Positions 27,462 through 37,599 of a stretch of DNA of 64,000 nucleotides are shown here, in pieces. The DNA is from Rhizobium sp. BG4 (GTDB taxonomy: Bacteria > Pseudomonadota > Alphaproteobacteria > Rhizobiales > Rhizobiaceae). Under the pieces are notes generated by a model, which did no database searches, was not told the DNA's origin, and worked only from the letters and a program-made list of their open reading frames with translations. The DNA lies in assembly GCF_016864575.1 (NCBI RefSeq), contig NZ_CP044125.1, positions 1,240,001 to 1,304,000 on the forward strand, given 5' to 3'. Made by a program: the position numbers and the translations under genes. The stretch's first letter is position 1. Every line of letters begins with the position of its first letter.

Positions 27462-27665
27462 CGATCCTGCGGCGACAGCATTCGCCAACCCTAGCAGCCT
27501 CAGCCGCTTCGAATCGGTGCATAGCGGTGTAGCACGTATGTTGACGTGAGTTATAAACTCGAGTCATCGCAATTTTGTGAAAGGTCAAAACAACTCAGAC
27601 TAGATCAAAGCTTCCGAATATATATTATTCGACGATCATTATCGGTGTCGAATCAGGCGGCTAGA

Positions 27666-29261
27666 ATGCTGAGTGTTGACAAAGTCCAAAGGTCCCGGCT
27701 GATTTTGGCTACCAGTGGGGCTATACCATGTGAGGGCGAAACCGAGTCACTAGTCTCGAAGGTCAAGCGTCGCATAGTATCTTACGCCGCTCAAAAAATA
27801 GGTGACCTTCCTCAAAACCTCGCAGATCTTCCCGAGTACGATAGTATTGAAGGACATCTTTCGACAATTTCATTCTCGGTCGGGGATCACTCGATTTAGA
27901 TTTTACGCCTATCGGAGCCTGATGAGACCACAGCTGGGAGATTCTGGATTGTTGAACTGTCAATCGGAGTCTTTACATCCGAGATTCTTTTTGGCTGTCG
28001 ACTATACTGTTACTCGCGCAACTACGATTTTGATTTTATCCCGGCCTCACCTCGAATTTTCAAATCCATTGTCGAGGAGTTCGGCCTAGCTGAATACGGA
28101 ACCCGCCTAGTTAAGAAGGCGACAAAAATGGATAGCGCCGAGGAGGTAGACCTCCTTGTCGATCTCATCAAAAACGAAAAGCGCTGGCGTAACGTTATCG
28201 TCTTGGCAAGTGACGACAATTTCGATTGCTCAATTGATCAAAACAGACTTGCGCACAAGCTTGGCGGCATAGCTCACGTCTATTTCGTTACCCCAAAAGC
28301 GTCGTTCGCGCTCTCGAATAAACTCGGTAACGTTCTTTCAGTATTCGACAAAGGTGTCCGTATGTATCGTCCCAAATTTGGCGACGACGACGACAAGACC
28401 AGCCATCCGTTAATGATTAGGCGACGACTCGATAACATATCGATTGAAGATCGCCTACGATACGAAGAGTACCTTATATCAGAATGCTTTCGAGCATCGA
28501 TAGAGCGCGAAAATCTGCCGAAGATTGTCCCGAGCTTTGTCGACGTCAAATTTGCAGCCTCAAAGGCCAATCTCACACAGCTTGGCGAAAGCGACGCGCC
28601 ATCAGCGGGGCAGAAGATTGAGGCAGAAGTTGCCGCGCGGATAGCGGCGGAGTCCCAAGTCGGCGAAGCTCTGGCAATGGCGTTGCAAGAAGAGGATATG
28701 AGAAAAACAGCTGAGCAGGAACGCGATACCTATCGTTCTCAGCTTTTCGCAATTAAGGATAGAATTTCGACCCTGGAAGCTCGGCTCGCGCAGGCTGGGG
28801 AAAGCATAGAAATCGGCGACCGCCCGACAACCTATGATGCGATTGCCAACTGGGTAGTTACAAATTTTTCCGGAAAGCTTGTGCTCCATCCCAGAGCACA
28901 AAAGGCGCTTAAATCTGCGACCTATCAAAACGCAGAGGAAGTAGCTGCAATCCTTTCCATCTTAGCCAACGAATATCGAAACGTATTGTTGGGCGAATTG
29001 AGACGGGAAGATTTCGAACAGATTTTGAACGAGAAACACATCGAAATCAGCGGATCGATAAGCGAGGAAAAAGCAAAGAACTTCGGCGATGAGTATTATG
29101 TAGTTTGGGCAGGCAAGAAGAATTTCCTGCATGGCCACGTGCAGAAAGGAAACTCTCGTGACGACCGGTTTTGCCTTCGCATTTATTTTTTCTGGGATGC
29201 TATCGACAGCATCATCGTCGTGGGTTGGCTGCCATCGCACCTTAAGAACCGCCTGTCCTAG
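27666..29261 (+). pseudogene. Accessory protein of unknown family, interrupted by an in-frame amber codon
   Basis: One frame runs from the ATG at 27666 (or GTG at 27546) to 29261, broken once by TAG at 27897-27899 (codon 78). Before it the reading ends HLSTISFSVGDHSI; after it resumes ILRLSEPDETTAGRFWIVELSIG. Without the stop the product is 531 residues: an N-terminal globular part to about residue 300, a coiled coil (QEEDMRKTAEQERDTYRSQL) and a C-terminal domain ending CLRIYFFWD then VVGWLPSHL. I recall similar uncharacterised proteins from mobile DNA, but cannot verify. Composition is clearly AT-richer than the flanks. Downstream translation could restart at ATG 28128 (377 residues). Confidence 0.6.
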
Positions 29262-29289
29262 ATCAATGGAATCCCCCATCAACCCCTTG

Positions 29290-29304
29290 TTAAACCTTTA
29301 TTGA
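29290..29304 (+). promoter_or_regulatory. CtrA-like site
   Basis: TTAA, seven bases, TTGA; one mismatch from the CtrA consensus TTAA-N7-TTAA. It lies about 85 bases before the MepK-like gene. Confidence 0.3.
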
Positions 29305-29387
29305 CCATAATCGCCGCCTCAGGCGCGGTATTGTAGGCGTTCACCGGACCTCTGCTGCCTTTACTCGCGTAAGACGGAGATGGTCAT

Positions 29388-30737
29388 ATGGAATGTGCGG
29401 CGAAGACGCGGGCGGGTCAGGATGGGAAGGGGTTTGGCCTCTTTTCGGCGCTGGCGCGGCAGGCTGTGCGGGCTGTCGTAGCGTCGTTTCTGGCGGTGCC
29501 GGCCTTTCTCGGGTCCGAGGTTGCGGCTGCTGCCGAAGACCGGGCGCTGAAGCTTTATTTCACCCATACCGGCGAAAAGGCGACGATCACCTTCAAGCGT
29601 GACGGCAGGTTCGATCCGCGCGGCTTGAAGCAGATCAACCGCTTCCTGCGCGACTGGCGCCGCAACGAGCCGGCGCGCATGGATCCGCGGCTGCTCGATC
29701 TCGTCTGGGAGGTCTATCAGAAGGCCGGCGGGCGCGATTACATCCATGTCGTCTCGGCCTACCGCTCGCCTGCCACCAACAACATGCTGCGCACCCGCTC
29801 GCGCGTGACGGGCGTTGCCAAGAACAGCCAGCACATGCTCGGCAAGGCGATGGATTTCTATATTCCGGGCGTGCAGCTCGCCAAGCTGCGCGGCATCGCC
29901 ATGCAGATGCAGGGCGGCGGCGTCGGCTACTACCCGAAATCCGGCTCGCCCTTCGTGCATCTCGACGTCGGCCGGGTGCGCGCCTGGCCGCGCATGTCGC
30001 GCCAGGAGCTGGCGCGGATCTTCCCAAGCGGCAAGACCATGCATGTTCCGGCCGACGGACGGCCGCTGCCGGGCTACAACCAGGCGGTCGCCGAATATAG
30101 GAAGCGCGGCAGCGTGAAGACCGTCGAAGTCGCCTCCGTCGAGGACGACGAGGATACGGGCAACAGTGCTGCACTTCCGAGCAAGCTCGCGACGGCGCTG
30201 GTGCCGACGCCGCGCAGCAGCGTGAAGCGCGACATTCCGATGCTTTCGGCCGTGCCGGTTCCTGAAAAACCCGCACCCGAGAGCTATACCAATCTCGCCT
30301 CGCTCAGCGTGCCGCTGCCGGTTCTGCGGCCTGGCAGCGAGAAGGCGAATGCGCCTGTCGATCCGGTGCAGACGGCCTCGATCGATCCGGTCGCCATCCG
30401 CCCGGAAATCCGCCCCGCCGGCCCCTCCTTCGGCACCAGCGCGCTTGCCTCTCTGAAGCCGAGCTCGATGCCCGGCGCGCAGGCCGAGCTGATGGCGGCG
30501 CTGCCGCTAGCCAAGTCGCCGGAGCTCGATGGCGGCGTTTCCAGCATTTCCGACGAGGCACTGATGGGCTGGGCGCTGCATGGCAACGGCCGCGAGCTCG
30601 GCATGAGCGCGCCGCGCATCATCCGCCGGGCGATCCTTGCCGATCACAGCATGGCCTACGAGATCCTCGACGACGAAGAGGAAGCCGACGACGCCGAGTT
30701 CGATGTTGACCGCTTCGGGTCCGATCAGGCAGGCTGA
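29388..30737 (+). CDS. DUF882/M15-like murein endopeptidase (MepK/YcbK-like)
   Basis: A 449-residue exported protein. An N-terminal signal sequence with a hydrophobic core (VRAVVASFLAVPAFLG) is cleaved near AAA. The DUF882 domain (about 55-215) has the zinc-site residues in SAYRSPATNN, SQHMLGKAMDFYI and PFVHLDVGRVR. E. coli YcbK/MepK cuts mDAP-mDAP cross-links in peptidoglycan. The second half is a long Pro/Ala/Ser-rich, low-complexity extension of unknown use. It is not linked to its upstream neighbour. Confidence 0.85.
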   Translation: MECAAKTRAGQDGKGFGLFSALARQAVRAVVASFLAVPAFLGSEVAAAAEDRALKLYFTHTGEKATITFKRDGRFDPRGLKQINRFLRDWRRNEPARMDPRLLDLVWEVYQKAGGRDYIHVVSAYRSPATNNMLRTRSRVTGVAKNSQHMLGKAMDFYIPGVQLAKLRGIAMQMQGGGVGYYPKSGSPFVHLDVGRVRAWPRMSRQELARIFPSGKTMHVPADGRPLPGYNQAVAEYRKRGSVKTVEVASVEDDEDTGNSAALPSKLATALVPTPRSSVKRDIPMLSAVPVPEKPAPESYTNLASLSVPLPVLRPGSEKANAPVDPVQTASIDPVAIRPEIRPAGPSFGTSALASLKPSSMPGAQAELMAALPLAKSPELDGGVSSISDEALMGWALHGNGRELGMSAPRIIRRAILADHSMAYEILDDEEEADDAEFDVDRFGSDQAG

Positions 30738-30806
30738 GGGGATGGGCGCCGCCTGAGCGCCCCTCTGCGCCTCGCGATGGCGCGTGCCTGAATGGAGTCT
30801 TGAGAA

Positions 30807-31289
30807 TTGAGTACCGCTTTCGTCAAGGAAGAGAGCGCCGAAACCGCGGCAGAAACCCACCTGCCCGACCGGCCGATCTCGCCGCATCCGAACCTCGTCA
30901 CCGAAGCCGGGCTGAAGGCGCTGGAAGCACAGCTTCAGCAGGCGCGAGAGGGCGTGGAAGCCGCAGCCGGGATCGACGACGTCAACGAGAAGCGCCGCCA
31001 GACGGCCATTCCGCTGCGCGATTTCCGCTATTTCGCCGAGCGCGTGCGCACCGCGCAAGTGATGCCGGCACCTACCTCCAACGACATCGTCGCTTTCGGC
31101 AGCACGGTGACCTTCAGCCGCGACGACGGCCGCGTGCAGACCTACCGCATCGTCGGCGAGGACGAGGCCGACCCCAAGGCGGGGTCGATTTCGTTTGTTT
31201 CGCCGGTGGCGCGGGGGCTGATGGGCAAAGGTGTGGGTGATGTCGTGATGGTGGGCGACCAGGAGCTGGAGATTACGGCGATCGGGTAG
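30807..31289 (+). CDS. GreA/GreB-family transcript cleavage factor-like protein
   Basis: A 160-residue protein. A short coiled-coil part (EAGLKALEAQLQQAREGVEAAA) is followed by the GreA/GreB C-terminal FKBP-like domain (VAFGSTVTFSRDDGRVQTYRIVGEDEAD). Gre factors rescue stalled RNA polymerase. The tip of the coiled coil lacks obvious paired acids, so it may be an Rnk-like or divergent member. The start is TTG at 30807, supported by GGAG about ten bases upstream. Confidence 0.78.
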   Translation: MSTAFVKEESAETAAETHLPDRPISPHPNLVTEAGLKALEAQLQQAREGVEAAAGIDDVNEKRRQTAIPLRDFRYFAERVRTAQVMPAPTSNDIVAFGSTVTFSRDDGRVQTYRIVGEDEADPKAGSISFVSPVARGLMGKGVGDVVMVGDQELEITAIG

Positions 31290-31304
31290 TCTTCACGGGT
31301 CGTC

Positions 31305-31397
31305 ATCCTCGGCCCTGTGCTGAGGATCTAAGGAGTCCCTTCGGCTGCCGTTACACACCAGTCAGCCGTTGCAGATGCTCGGGACAGGCCCGAGCAT
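31305..31397. repeat. Pair of related palindromic intergenic elements
   Basis: First hairpin ATCCTC/GAGGAT at 31305-31327, second ATGCTCGGG/CCCGAGCAT at 31375-31397. Both sit in GTCAT(C/G)CTCGG-like contexts that I recall as repeated between genes in rhizobia. They lie between convergent gre-like and fadB genes and may also terminate transcription. Confidence 0.5.
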
Positions 31398-31436
31398 GAC
31401 GGCGTGGTGGTGGGTCGCAGGCCAACCAGAGGCGGC

Positions 31437-33650
31437 TTACGCCGCCTCCTTCTGCCCGCGGTAGGGATCGAAGCGGCCGTAGAAGGTTTCGCCCTTGGCG
31501 GCCATGTCCTTCAGGAGCGGCGTCGGCTTGAAGTGCGGGCCGTAGGAGGCCGCGAGCTTTTCCGCCAGTTCGACGAAGGCCTTGGCGCCCATGCCGTCGA
31601 TATAGCTGAGTGCCCCGCCGGTGTACGGCGCAAAGCCGAAGCCGAGGATGGAGCCGACATCGGCCTCGCGCGGATCGGTAACAATGCCTTCCTCGACGGT
31701 GCGGGCCGCTTCCAGCGCGATGGTGACGAGGAAGCGCTGCTTCAGCACCTCGATATCCACCTCATCGGCCTTCTTCTGCGGATAGAAGGTCTTCAGTTCA
31801 GGCCAGAGCGATTTCTTGGCGGGCTTCGGCGGGTAGTCGTAGAAGCCCTTGGTGTTCTTGCGGCCGAAGCGGCCTTCCTTCTCGACCATGCGGGCGACGA
31901 GCTCCATATGGCGCGGGTCGATCGCCTTGTCGCCCAGATCGGCGACGGTGGCCTTGAGGATCTTCAGCGACAGGTCAATCGCCACCTCGTCGTTCAGCGC
32001 CAGAGGTCCAACAGGCATGCCGGCCATCTTGGCGGCATTCTCGATCATGACGGGCGGCACGCCTTCGATCAGCATGTCATAGCTCTCGGCCATGTAGCGC
32101 AGGACGCAGCGGTTGACGAAGAAGCCGCGGGTGTCGTTGACGACGATCGGCGTCTTCTTGATCGCGGCAACATAGTCAAGCGCCACGGCAAGCGCCTTGT
32201 CACCGGTTTCCTTGCCGAGGATCACTTCGGTCAGCATCATCTTCTCGACCGGCGAGAAGAAGTGGATGCCGATGAAATCCGCCGGGCGCTTCGAGCTCTT
32301 GGCAAGGCCGGTGATCGGCAGGGTCGAGGTGTTGGAGGCGAAGATCGCACCCTCGGGCAGCACTTCCTCGACAGCCTCTATCACGGCCTTCTTGACGTCG
32401 CGGTCCTCGAAGACGGCTTCGATGACGAGGCCGGCATCCTTGAGATCGGCGTAATCGGCAGACGGGGTGATGCGGGCGAGGATCGCGGCTGCCTCATCCT
32501 GCGTCAGCCGGCCCTTGCCGACGGAATCCTTCGCCAGCCCCTCGCCTGTCGCCTTGCCCTTGCTGGCTGCGTCGATATCGCGGTCGATGAGCGTGACTTC
32601 GAGACCGGCAGCGGCCGAGACATAGGCGATCGAGGCGCCCATGAAGCCGGCGCCGACGACACCGATCTTCTTCAGCTCGGTCTTCGGCTGACCGGCCGGG
32701 CGGCGCGCACCCTTGCCGAGTTCCTGCATCGAGATGAACAGCGAGCGGATCATCGAGAAGGCTTCGGTGGTCTGCAGCACCTGGGTGAAATAGCGCTGCT
32801 CGATCTTCAGCGCCGTATCGAAGGGCACCTGCAGGCCTTCATAGACGCATTTCAGGATGGCGAGCGCGCCCGGATAGTTACCTGCCGTCTCGCGGCGCAG
32901 GATCGCCGGTGCGGCCGGCCAGAGCTGCGCGGAAGCCGGCGTCCAGATGCCGCCGCCCGGAACCTTGAAGCCCTTTTCATCCCAGGGAGCGACCGGTTTC
33001 AGGCCATCCTTGATCATCTGTTTGGCAGCCGGGATCAGCTGATCCGGCTCGACAACCTGATGCACGAGGTTCATCGCCTTGGCGCGCGAAGCGGAGAGCG
33101 ACTGGCCCGTCGTCATCATCTGCAGCGCGGACTGCGCATCGGCGAGGCGCGAGACACGCTGCGTGCCGCCGGCGCCCGGGAAGATGCCGACCTTGACTTC
33201 GGGGAGCGCGATCTTGACCGACTTGGCATTCGAGGCGATGCGGCCATGGCAGGCGAGCGACATTTCGAGCGCGCCGCCCATGCAGGTGCCGTTGATCGCC
33301 GAGACCCACGGCTTGCCGCAGGTTTCAAGCTTGCGGAACAGGCCGGTCATGCGACCGACGAGATCGAACAGCTTCTGGGCGGCCGTATCCGGATTGGCGG
33401 CTTTCTCGGTCTGGTACAGCGTGAACATCGACTTGATCATCGACAGATCGGCACCGCCGGAGAAGGACGACTTGCCCGAGGTGATCACCACGCCCTTCAC
33501 GGCGCTGTCGGCGACGGTGGCGTCAACGATGGCGTTGAGCTCCTCCATCACCTCTTCGGTGAAGACGTTCATCGACTTACCGGGCATGTCCCAGGTGACG
33601 AGCGCAATGCCGTCTGCGTCGGTCGCGAGGGTGAAATTCTTGTAGGTCAT
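31437..33650 (-). CDS. fadB: Fatty acid oxidation multifunctional protein (enoyl-CoA hydratase/3-hydroxyacyl-CoA dehydrogenase)
   Basis: A 737-residue two-enzyme protein of beta-oxidation. The N-terminal crotonase domain (about 1-190) has [12 protein letters not shown] and [20 protein letters not shown]. The NAD-binding motif is [17 protein letters not shown] (about 334-350). The dehydrogenase domain has [17 protein letters not shown], and a C-terminal repeat contains [15 protein letters not shown]. It is the last gene of acd-fadA-fadB, 13 bases after fadA, with GGAGGGA before its ATG. It is intact, unlike its two upstream partners. Confidence 0.95.
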   Translation of the reverse strand: MTYKNFTLATDADGIALVTWDMPGKSMNVFTEEVMEELNAIVDATVADSAVKGVVITSGKSSFSGGADLSMIKSMFTLYQTEKAANPDTAAQKLFDLVGRMTGLFRKLETCGKPWVSAINGTCMGGALEMSLACHGRIASNAKSVKIALPEVKVGIFPGAGGTQRVSRLADAQSALQMMTTGQSLSASRAKAMNLVHQVVEPDQLIPAAKQMIKDGLKPVAPWDEKGFKVPGGGIWTPASAQLWPAAPAILRRETAGNYPGALAILKCVYEGLQVPFDTALKIEQRYFTQVLQTTEAFSMIRSLFISMQELGKGARRPAGQPKTELKKIGVVGAGFMGASIAYVSAAAGLEVTLIDRDIDAASKGKATGEGLAKDSVGKGRLTQDEAAAILARITPSADYADLKDAGLVIEAVFEDRDVKKAVIEAVEEVLPEGAIFASNTSTLPITGLAKSSKRPADFIGIHFFSPVEKMMLTEVILGKETGDKALAVALDYVAAIKKTPIVVNDTRGFFVNRCVLRYMAESYDMLIEGVPPVMIENAAKMAGMPVGPLALNDEVAIDLSLKILKATVADLGDKAIDPRHMELVARMVEKEGRFGRKNTKGFYDYPPKPAKKSLWPELKTFYPQKKADEVDIEVLKQRFLVTIALEAARTVEEGIVTDPREADVGSILGFGFAPYTGGALSYIDGMGAKAFVELAEKLAASYGPHFKPTPLLKDMAAKGETFYGRFDPYRGQKEAA

Positions 33651-33663
33651 GGTCTTTCCTCCC

Positions 33664-34870
33664 TCAGACGCGTTCGATGACGGTTGCCGTGCCCATGCCG
33701 GCGCCGATGCAGAGCGTGACCAGCGCGGTGTTCAGATCGCGGCGCTCCAGTTCGTCCAGCACTGTGCCGAGGATCATGGCACCGGTGGCGCCGAGCGGGT
33801 GACCCATGGCGATCGCGCCACCGTTGACGTTGATCTTGTCGTGGTCGATGTCGAAGGCCTGCATGTAGCGCAGCACGACGGCGGCGAAGGCCTCGTTGAG
33901 CTCGAAGAGATCGATATCGGCGAGCGACATGCCGGTGCGCTTCAGGAGCTTTTCGGTGACGTCGACGGGGCCGGTCAGCATCAGCGCCGGGTCGGAGCCG
34001 ATATTGGCGAAGGCCTTGATGCGGCCGCGGGCTTCTTGCCGAGGCTTTCGCCACCGGCCTTGGAGCCGAGCAGCACGGCGGCTGCGCCATCGACGATGCC
34101 GGAGGAATTGCCGGCGTGGTGGACGTAATTGATACGCTCGACCTCAGGGTGGGCCTGGATGCCGACAGCTTCGAAGCCGCCCATCTCGCCCGGCATCTGG
34201 AAGGACGGGTTCAGCGAAGCCAGCGCCTGCATGTCGGTGCCGGGGCGCATGTGCTCGTCGTGGGCCAGGATCGTGAGGCCATTCTGGTCCTTCACCGGGA
34301 TGACGGAGTTCTTGAAGTAGCCTTTCTCCCAGGCGGTGGCGGCGCGCTTCTGGCTTTCGACGGCATAGGCATCGACGTCGTCGCGGGAGAAGCCGTATTT
34401 CGTGGCGATCAGATCGGCCGATACGCCCTGCGGCATGAAATAGGCCGGGAAGTTGACGGAGGGGTCCATGAACCAGGCGCCGCCGGACATGCCGAGGCCG
34501 ACGCGCGACATGCTTTCGACGCCACCGGCAATCACGATGTCATCTGCACCCTGGGCGATCTTGCCGGCGGCGAAATTCACGGCGTCGAGGCCCGAAGCGC
34601 AGAAACGGGAGATCTGCATACCGGGCGCACGGGTAGAATAGCCTGCTTCGAAGGCAGCCGCCTTGGGATCACCGCACCGGCATCCATGACCGGATCGACG
34701 CAACCCATGATAATGTCATCGACGGTGTTGGTGTCCAGCCCGTTGCGATCGCGGATCGCTTCCAGCGTCTTGGCGGCAAGGCGCACGGACGGCACTTCAT
34801 GCAACGAGCCATCCTTCTTGCCGCGGCCGCGCGGCGTGCGCACGTGGTCGTAAATGAATACGTCGGTCAT
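33664..34870 (-). pseudogene. fadA: Acetyl-CoA acyltransferase (thiolase) with two apparent frameshifts
   Basis: Three pieces in different frames together give a complete 402-residue thiolase. Residues 1-69 run from the ATG at 34870 to about 34667 (MTDVFIYDHVRTPRG to DAGAVIP). The middle runs from 34664 to about 34030 and carries the acyl-accepting cysteine in SRFCASGLDAVN. The last part, to 33664, carries [10 protein letters not shown] and the second cysteine in TLCIGAGMG. Each junction falls in a GGG run on the plus strand (34665-34667 and 34029-34031). Adding one base at each restores the frame. It performs the thiolytic step of beta-oxidation. Confidence 0.85.
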
Positions 34871-34907
34871 CGTCTTTTCTCCCTCGCGGCGTATGGCGCC
34901 GTTCAAC

Positions 34908-36703
34908 TCAGAATGCTTCGGCGGCCAGTTCCATCATCGTGTCGGCGCCGGTTTCGATGCGGGCCTTGCGCAATGCCGTCTCCGGCATGATGCGCTCCAT
35001 GTAGAACTTGCCGGTGACGAGCTTGGTCTTGAGGTAGTCGGCACGGGCGCTATCGCCATTCGCAAGCGCGTCTTCGGCAGCCTTCGCCATCTTCGCCCAC
35101 ATATAGCCGAGAACGACGAGGCCGAAGAGGTGCATGTAGTCGGTCGAGCCGGCGCCGGCATTGTCGGGCTTGGCCATGGCGTTCTGCATGAACCACATGG
35201 TCGCCGCCTGCACGTCGTTCAAGCCCTTCTTCAGATGCTTGGTGAAGAAGGCGAGCTTTTCGTCGTTGCGGTTTTCCTCGCAGAAATCGCCGATCTCCTT
35301 GAAGAGCGCCATGACGGCGCGGCCGCCGTTGAGGCCGAGCTTGCGGCCGACGAGGTCGAGTGCCTGGATGCCGTTGGCGCCTTCGTAGATCATGGCGATA
35401 CGGGCATCGCGGACATACTGGCTCATGCCGTGTTCTTCGATATAGCCGTGGCCGCCGAAGACCTGCTGGGCCATGACGGCGTGGTCGAAGCCCTTGTCGG
35501 TCATCACGCCCTTCAGGATCGGGTGACAAGGCCGAGGATATCGTCGGCCGTCTGGCGTTCCTTGTCATCGGCAGAGCGGTGGGCGATATCGGATTTCAGC
35601 GCGGTCCACAGCAGGAAGGCGCGGCCGGCCTCGTTGAAGGCGCGGATGGTCATCAGCGAGCGGCGGATATCCGGATGGACGATGATCGGGTCGGCCTTCT
35701 TGTCCGGCGCCTTCGGGCCGGAGAGAGAACGGCCCTGGATGCGCTCGCGGGCATAGTTGACGGCGTTCTGATAGGCGATCTCGGAGATCGACAGGCCCTG
35801 CAGGCCGACACCGAGGCGGGCTTCGTTCATCATCACGAACATGGCGTTGAGGCCGCGGTTTTCGGCACCGATCAGGTAACCGGTCGCCTCGTCATAATTC
35901 ATGACGCAGGTGGCGTTGCCGTGGATGCCCATCTTGTGCTCGATCGCGCCGCAGGAGACGGCATTGCGGTCGCCCGGCATGCCGTCTTCCTTGACCATGA
36001 ACTTCGGCACGATGAAGAGAGAGATGCCCTTGGTACCCTCCGGCGCGCCCTCGATGCGGGCGAGCACCAGATGGACGATATTGCCGGTCATGTCGTGTTC
36101 GCCGGCGGAGATGAAGATCTTCTGGCCGGAGATCTTGTAGCTGCCATCGCCCTGAGGCACGGCCTTGGTTCGCAGCAGGCCTAGATCGGTGCCGCAATGT
36201 GGCTCGGTCAGGTTCATGGTGCCGGACCATTCGCCGGAAACCATCTTCGGCAGGTAGGTCTGCTTCTGCTCGTCGGAACCGTGGACGAGGATCGCGGCGA
36301 TCGCGCCCTGCGTCAGGCCCGGATACATCATCAGCGACATGTTGGCGGCAGAGGTATATTCGCCGACGGCAGCGTGCAGCGTGTAGGGAAGGCCCTGCCC
36401 GCCGAATTCTTCCGGCACGGCGAGCCCGGTCCAGCCACCCTGGCAATAGGCATCATAGGCGGCCTTGAAGCCCTTCGGCGTGGTGACCGAGCCGTCGTCG
36501 CCGCGCTTGCAGCCTTCCTGATCGCCTGAATAGTTGAGCGGGAAAAGCACCTCTTCGGCCACCTTCGCAGCCTCGCCGAGGATCGCCTCGATCATGTCAG
36601 GTGTCGCGTCCGCAAAGCCCGGGAGATTGTTGTAGCGCTCCAGACCCAGCACGTCGTTCAGGACGAAGAGCGTGTCATTAACCGGGGCCTTATAGACTGG
36701 CAT
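34908..36703 (-). pseudogene. Acyl-CoA dehydrogenase with one apparent frameshift
   Basis: The first step of beta-oxidation. The N-terminal reading from the ATG at 36703 (AGGAGG eight bases upstream) contains [17 protein letters not shown] and [14 protein letters not shown], and ends [10 protein letters not shown] at 35513. The next frame continues VMTDKGFDHAVMAQQVFGGHGYIEEHGMSQYVRDARI, including the flavin-site helix, and runs to 34908. One base added in the GGG at 35521-35523 gives [12 protein letters not shown] and a 598-residue protein with the long C-terminal domain of this subfamily. It is first in the acd-fadA-fadB operon. Confidence 0.87.
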
Positions 36704-36767
36704 CGTTCGAATTCCTCCAATTCGCAGACCGGACCGAGACCGGCACATGGGAGTGTCTTACAAAATA

Positions 36768-36789
36768 TTGACGTTTGCGTAAACGTCAA
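36768..36789. promoter_or_regulatory. Strong operator palindrome at the beta-oxidation operon promoter
   Basis: Perfect nine-base arms TTGACGTTT and AAACGTCAA around GCGT, 65 bases before the acd start. On the minus strand its TTGACG also serves as a -35 box, with TATTTT 16 bases later as a -10, so a bound protein would block the promoter. The pattern resembles sites of MerR/TetR regulators of acyl-CoA catabolism; which one is inference. Confidence 0.7.
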
Positions 36790-36858
36790 ATTCTGCATTT
36801 GCTCGAATTTGTGATGAGGATCACGGACAGCGGATCGACGGAGATTTCCGCCTGGAGG

Positions 36859-37176
36859 TCAGTGAAGTTCGGCCGACAGCGCGGCGCTTCTGCGAACGAC
36901 GTCGCTCATGGTTTTCAACAGTGAGGAAAACTCCTCGAGGACGAGGCCGAAATAGGCGTCGTCGGTCTCGGCGAGTGCCGTAACCGAGGCGCAGGCATTG
37001 AAGATCAGCTTGTCTAGATTGTCGCTCTGATCGAAGAGGCCCTCGGAAAGCTCGTCATCGCGCAGTGTGTGAAGCTCGTCGACAATCTTGCGGATGAGCG
37101 AGCGCCGCTGCCAGCGATGCATGCCGGAGATGTTCTTCTGCGCATGCCGGATTTCGGACATCAGATTTCTATGCAA
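36859..37176 (-). CDS. Small helical protein, unknown function
   Basis: A 105-residue, mainly helical, charged protein (MHRWQRRSLIRKIVDELHTLRDDELSEG). No domain is recognised. A TTG start at 37176 has GAGGG seven bases upstream; ATG 37161 is the alternative. It follows the 62-residue protein on the same strand by 45 bases, so both are probably expressed from the EcfG-type promoter at 37440-37465. Confidence 0.6.
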   Translation of the reverse strand: MHRNLMSEIRHAQKNISGMHRWQRRSLIRKIVDELHTLRDDELSEGLFDQSDNLDKLIFNACASVTALAETDDAYFGLVLEEFSSLLKTMSDVVRRSAALSAELH

Positions 37177-37221
37177 GAATCAGCCCTCGTGAGCCGCCCA
37201 CTCTAGCTGCGCTTTGTAACG

Positions 37222-37410
37222 CTATCGTGTGAGCCTCGGGCGCAGGCAATTTGCCATCAGTTCCTGTTTGGTGGCGAAGTGGCCGAAGAGCTGGACAAGC
37301 TCGCGCTCCTGCTTGCGATCCAGGCCTTGTTTGCGGGCGAAATCGCTGACACTCCAGACTTTTCTGGAATCCTGTAGCGATGTGACTTTGGGGTCGACGT
37401 GCGAGCTCAT
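37222..37410 (-). CDS. Small protein with a helix-turn-helix-like segment, unknown function
   Basis: A 62-residue product beginning MSSHVDPKVTSLQDSRKVW. The segment SVSDFARKQGLDRKQERELVQLFG could form a small helix-turn-helix, and the end is basic. AAGGAGG eight bases before the ATG at 37410 is a strong ribosome site. A perfect EcfG promoter lies 30 bases upstream, so it is a likely member of the general stress regulon. The family is not recognised. Confidence 0.68.
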   Translation of the reverse strand: MSSHVDPKVTSLQDSRKVWSVSDFARKQGLDRKQERELVQLFGHFATKQELMANCLRPRLTR

Positions 37411-37439
37411 GGGACCGCCCTCCTTCAAGGCGTCAAATC

Positions 37440-37465
37440 AACGCCGAGGACTACCCCTCAGTTCC
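37440..37465 (-). promoter_or_regulatory. EcfG/RpoE2-type general-stress promoter
   Basis: On the minus strand GGAAC (37465-37461), 17 bases, CGTT (37443-37440): an exact consensus match 30 bases before the small gene at 37410. Confidence 0.7.
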
Positions 37466-37599
37466 TGCCGATCACGGCTTTTTGCTCTCTGTACGAAAGA
37501 AGACAAAGGGCGGGAAAACGCGCTGGAATTGTCGGGAAGCGCTCCGCTCAACCGTCCTCGGATTGTTCAACCCCAAAAGGCAACAGAGGAGGACTTCTC

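Noticed and set aside
31404..33680. 758-codon plus-strand frame opposite fadB
   Set aside because: Antisense shadow produced by high-GC codon use; fadB carries all family motifs.
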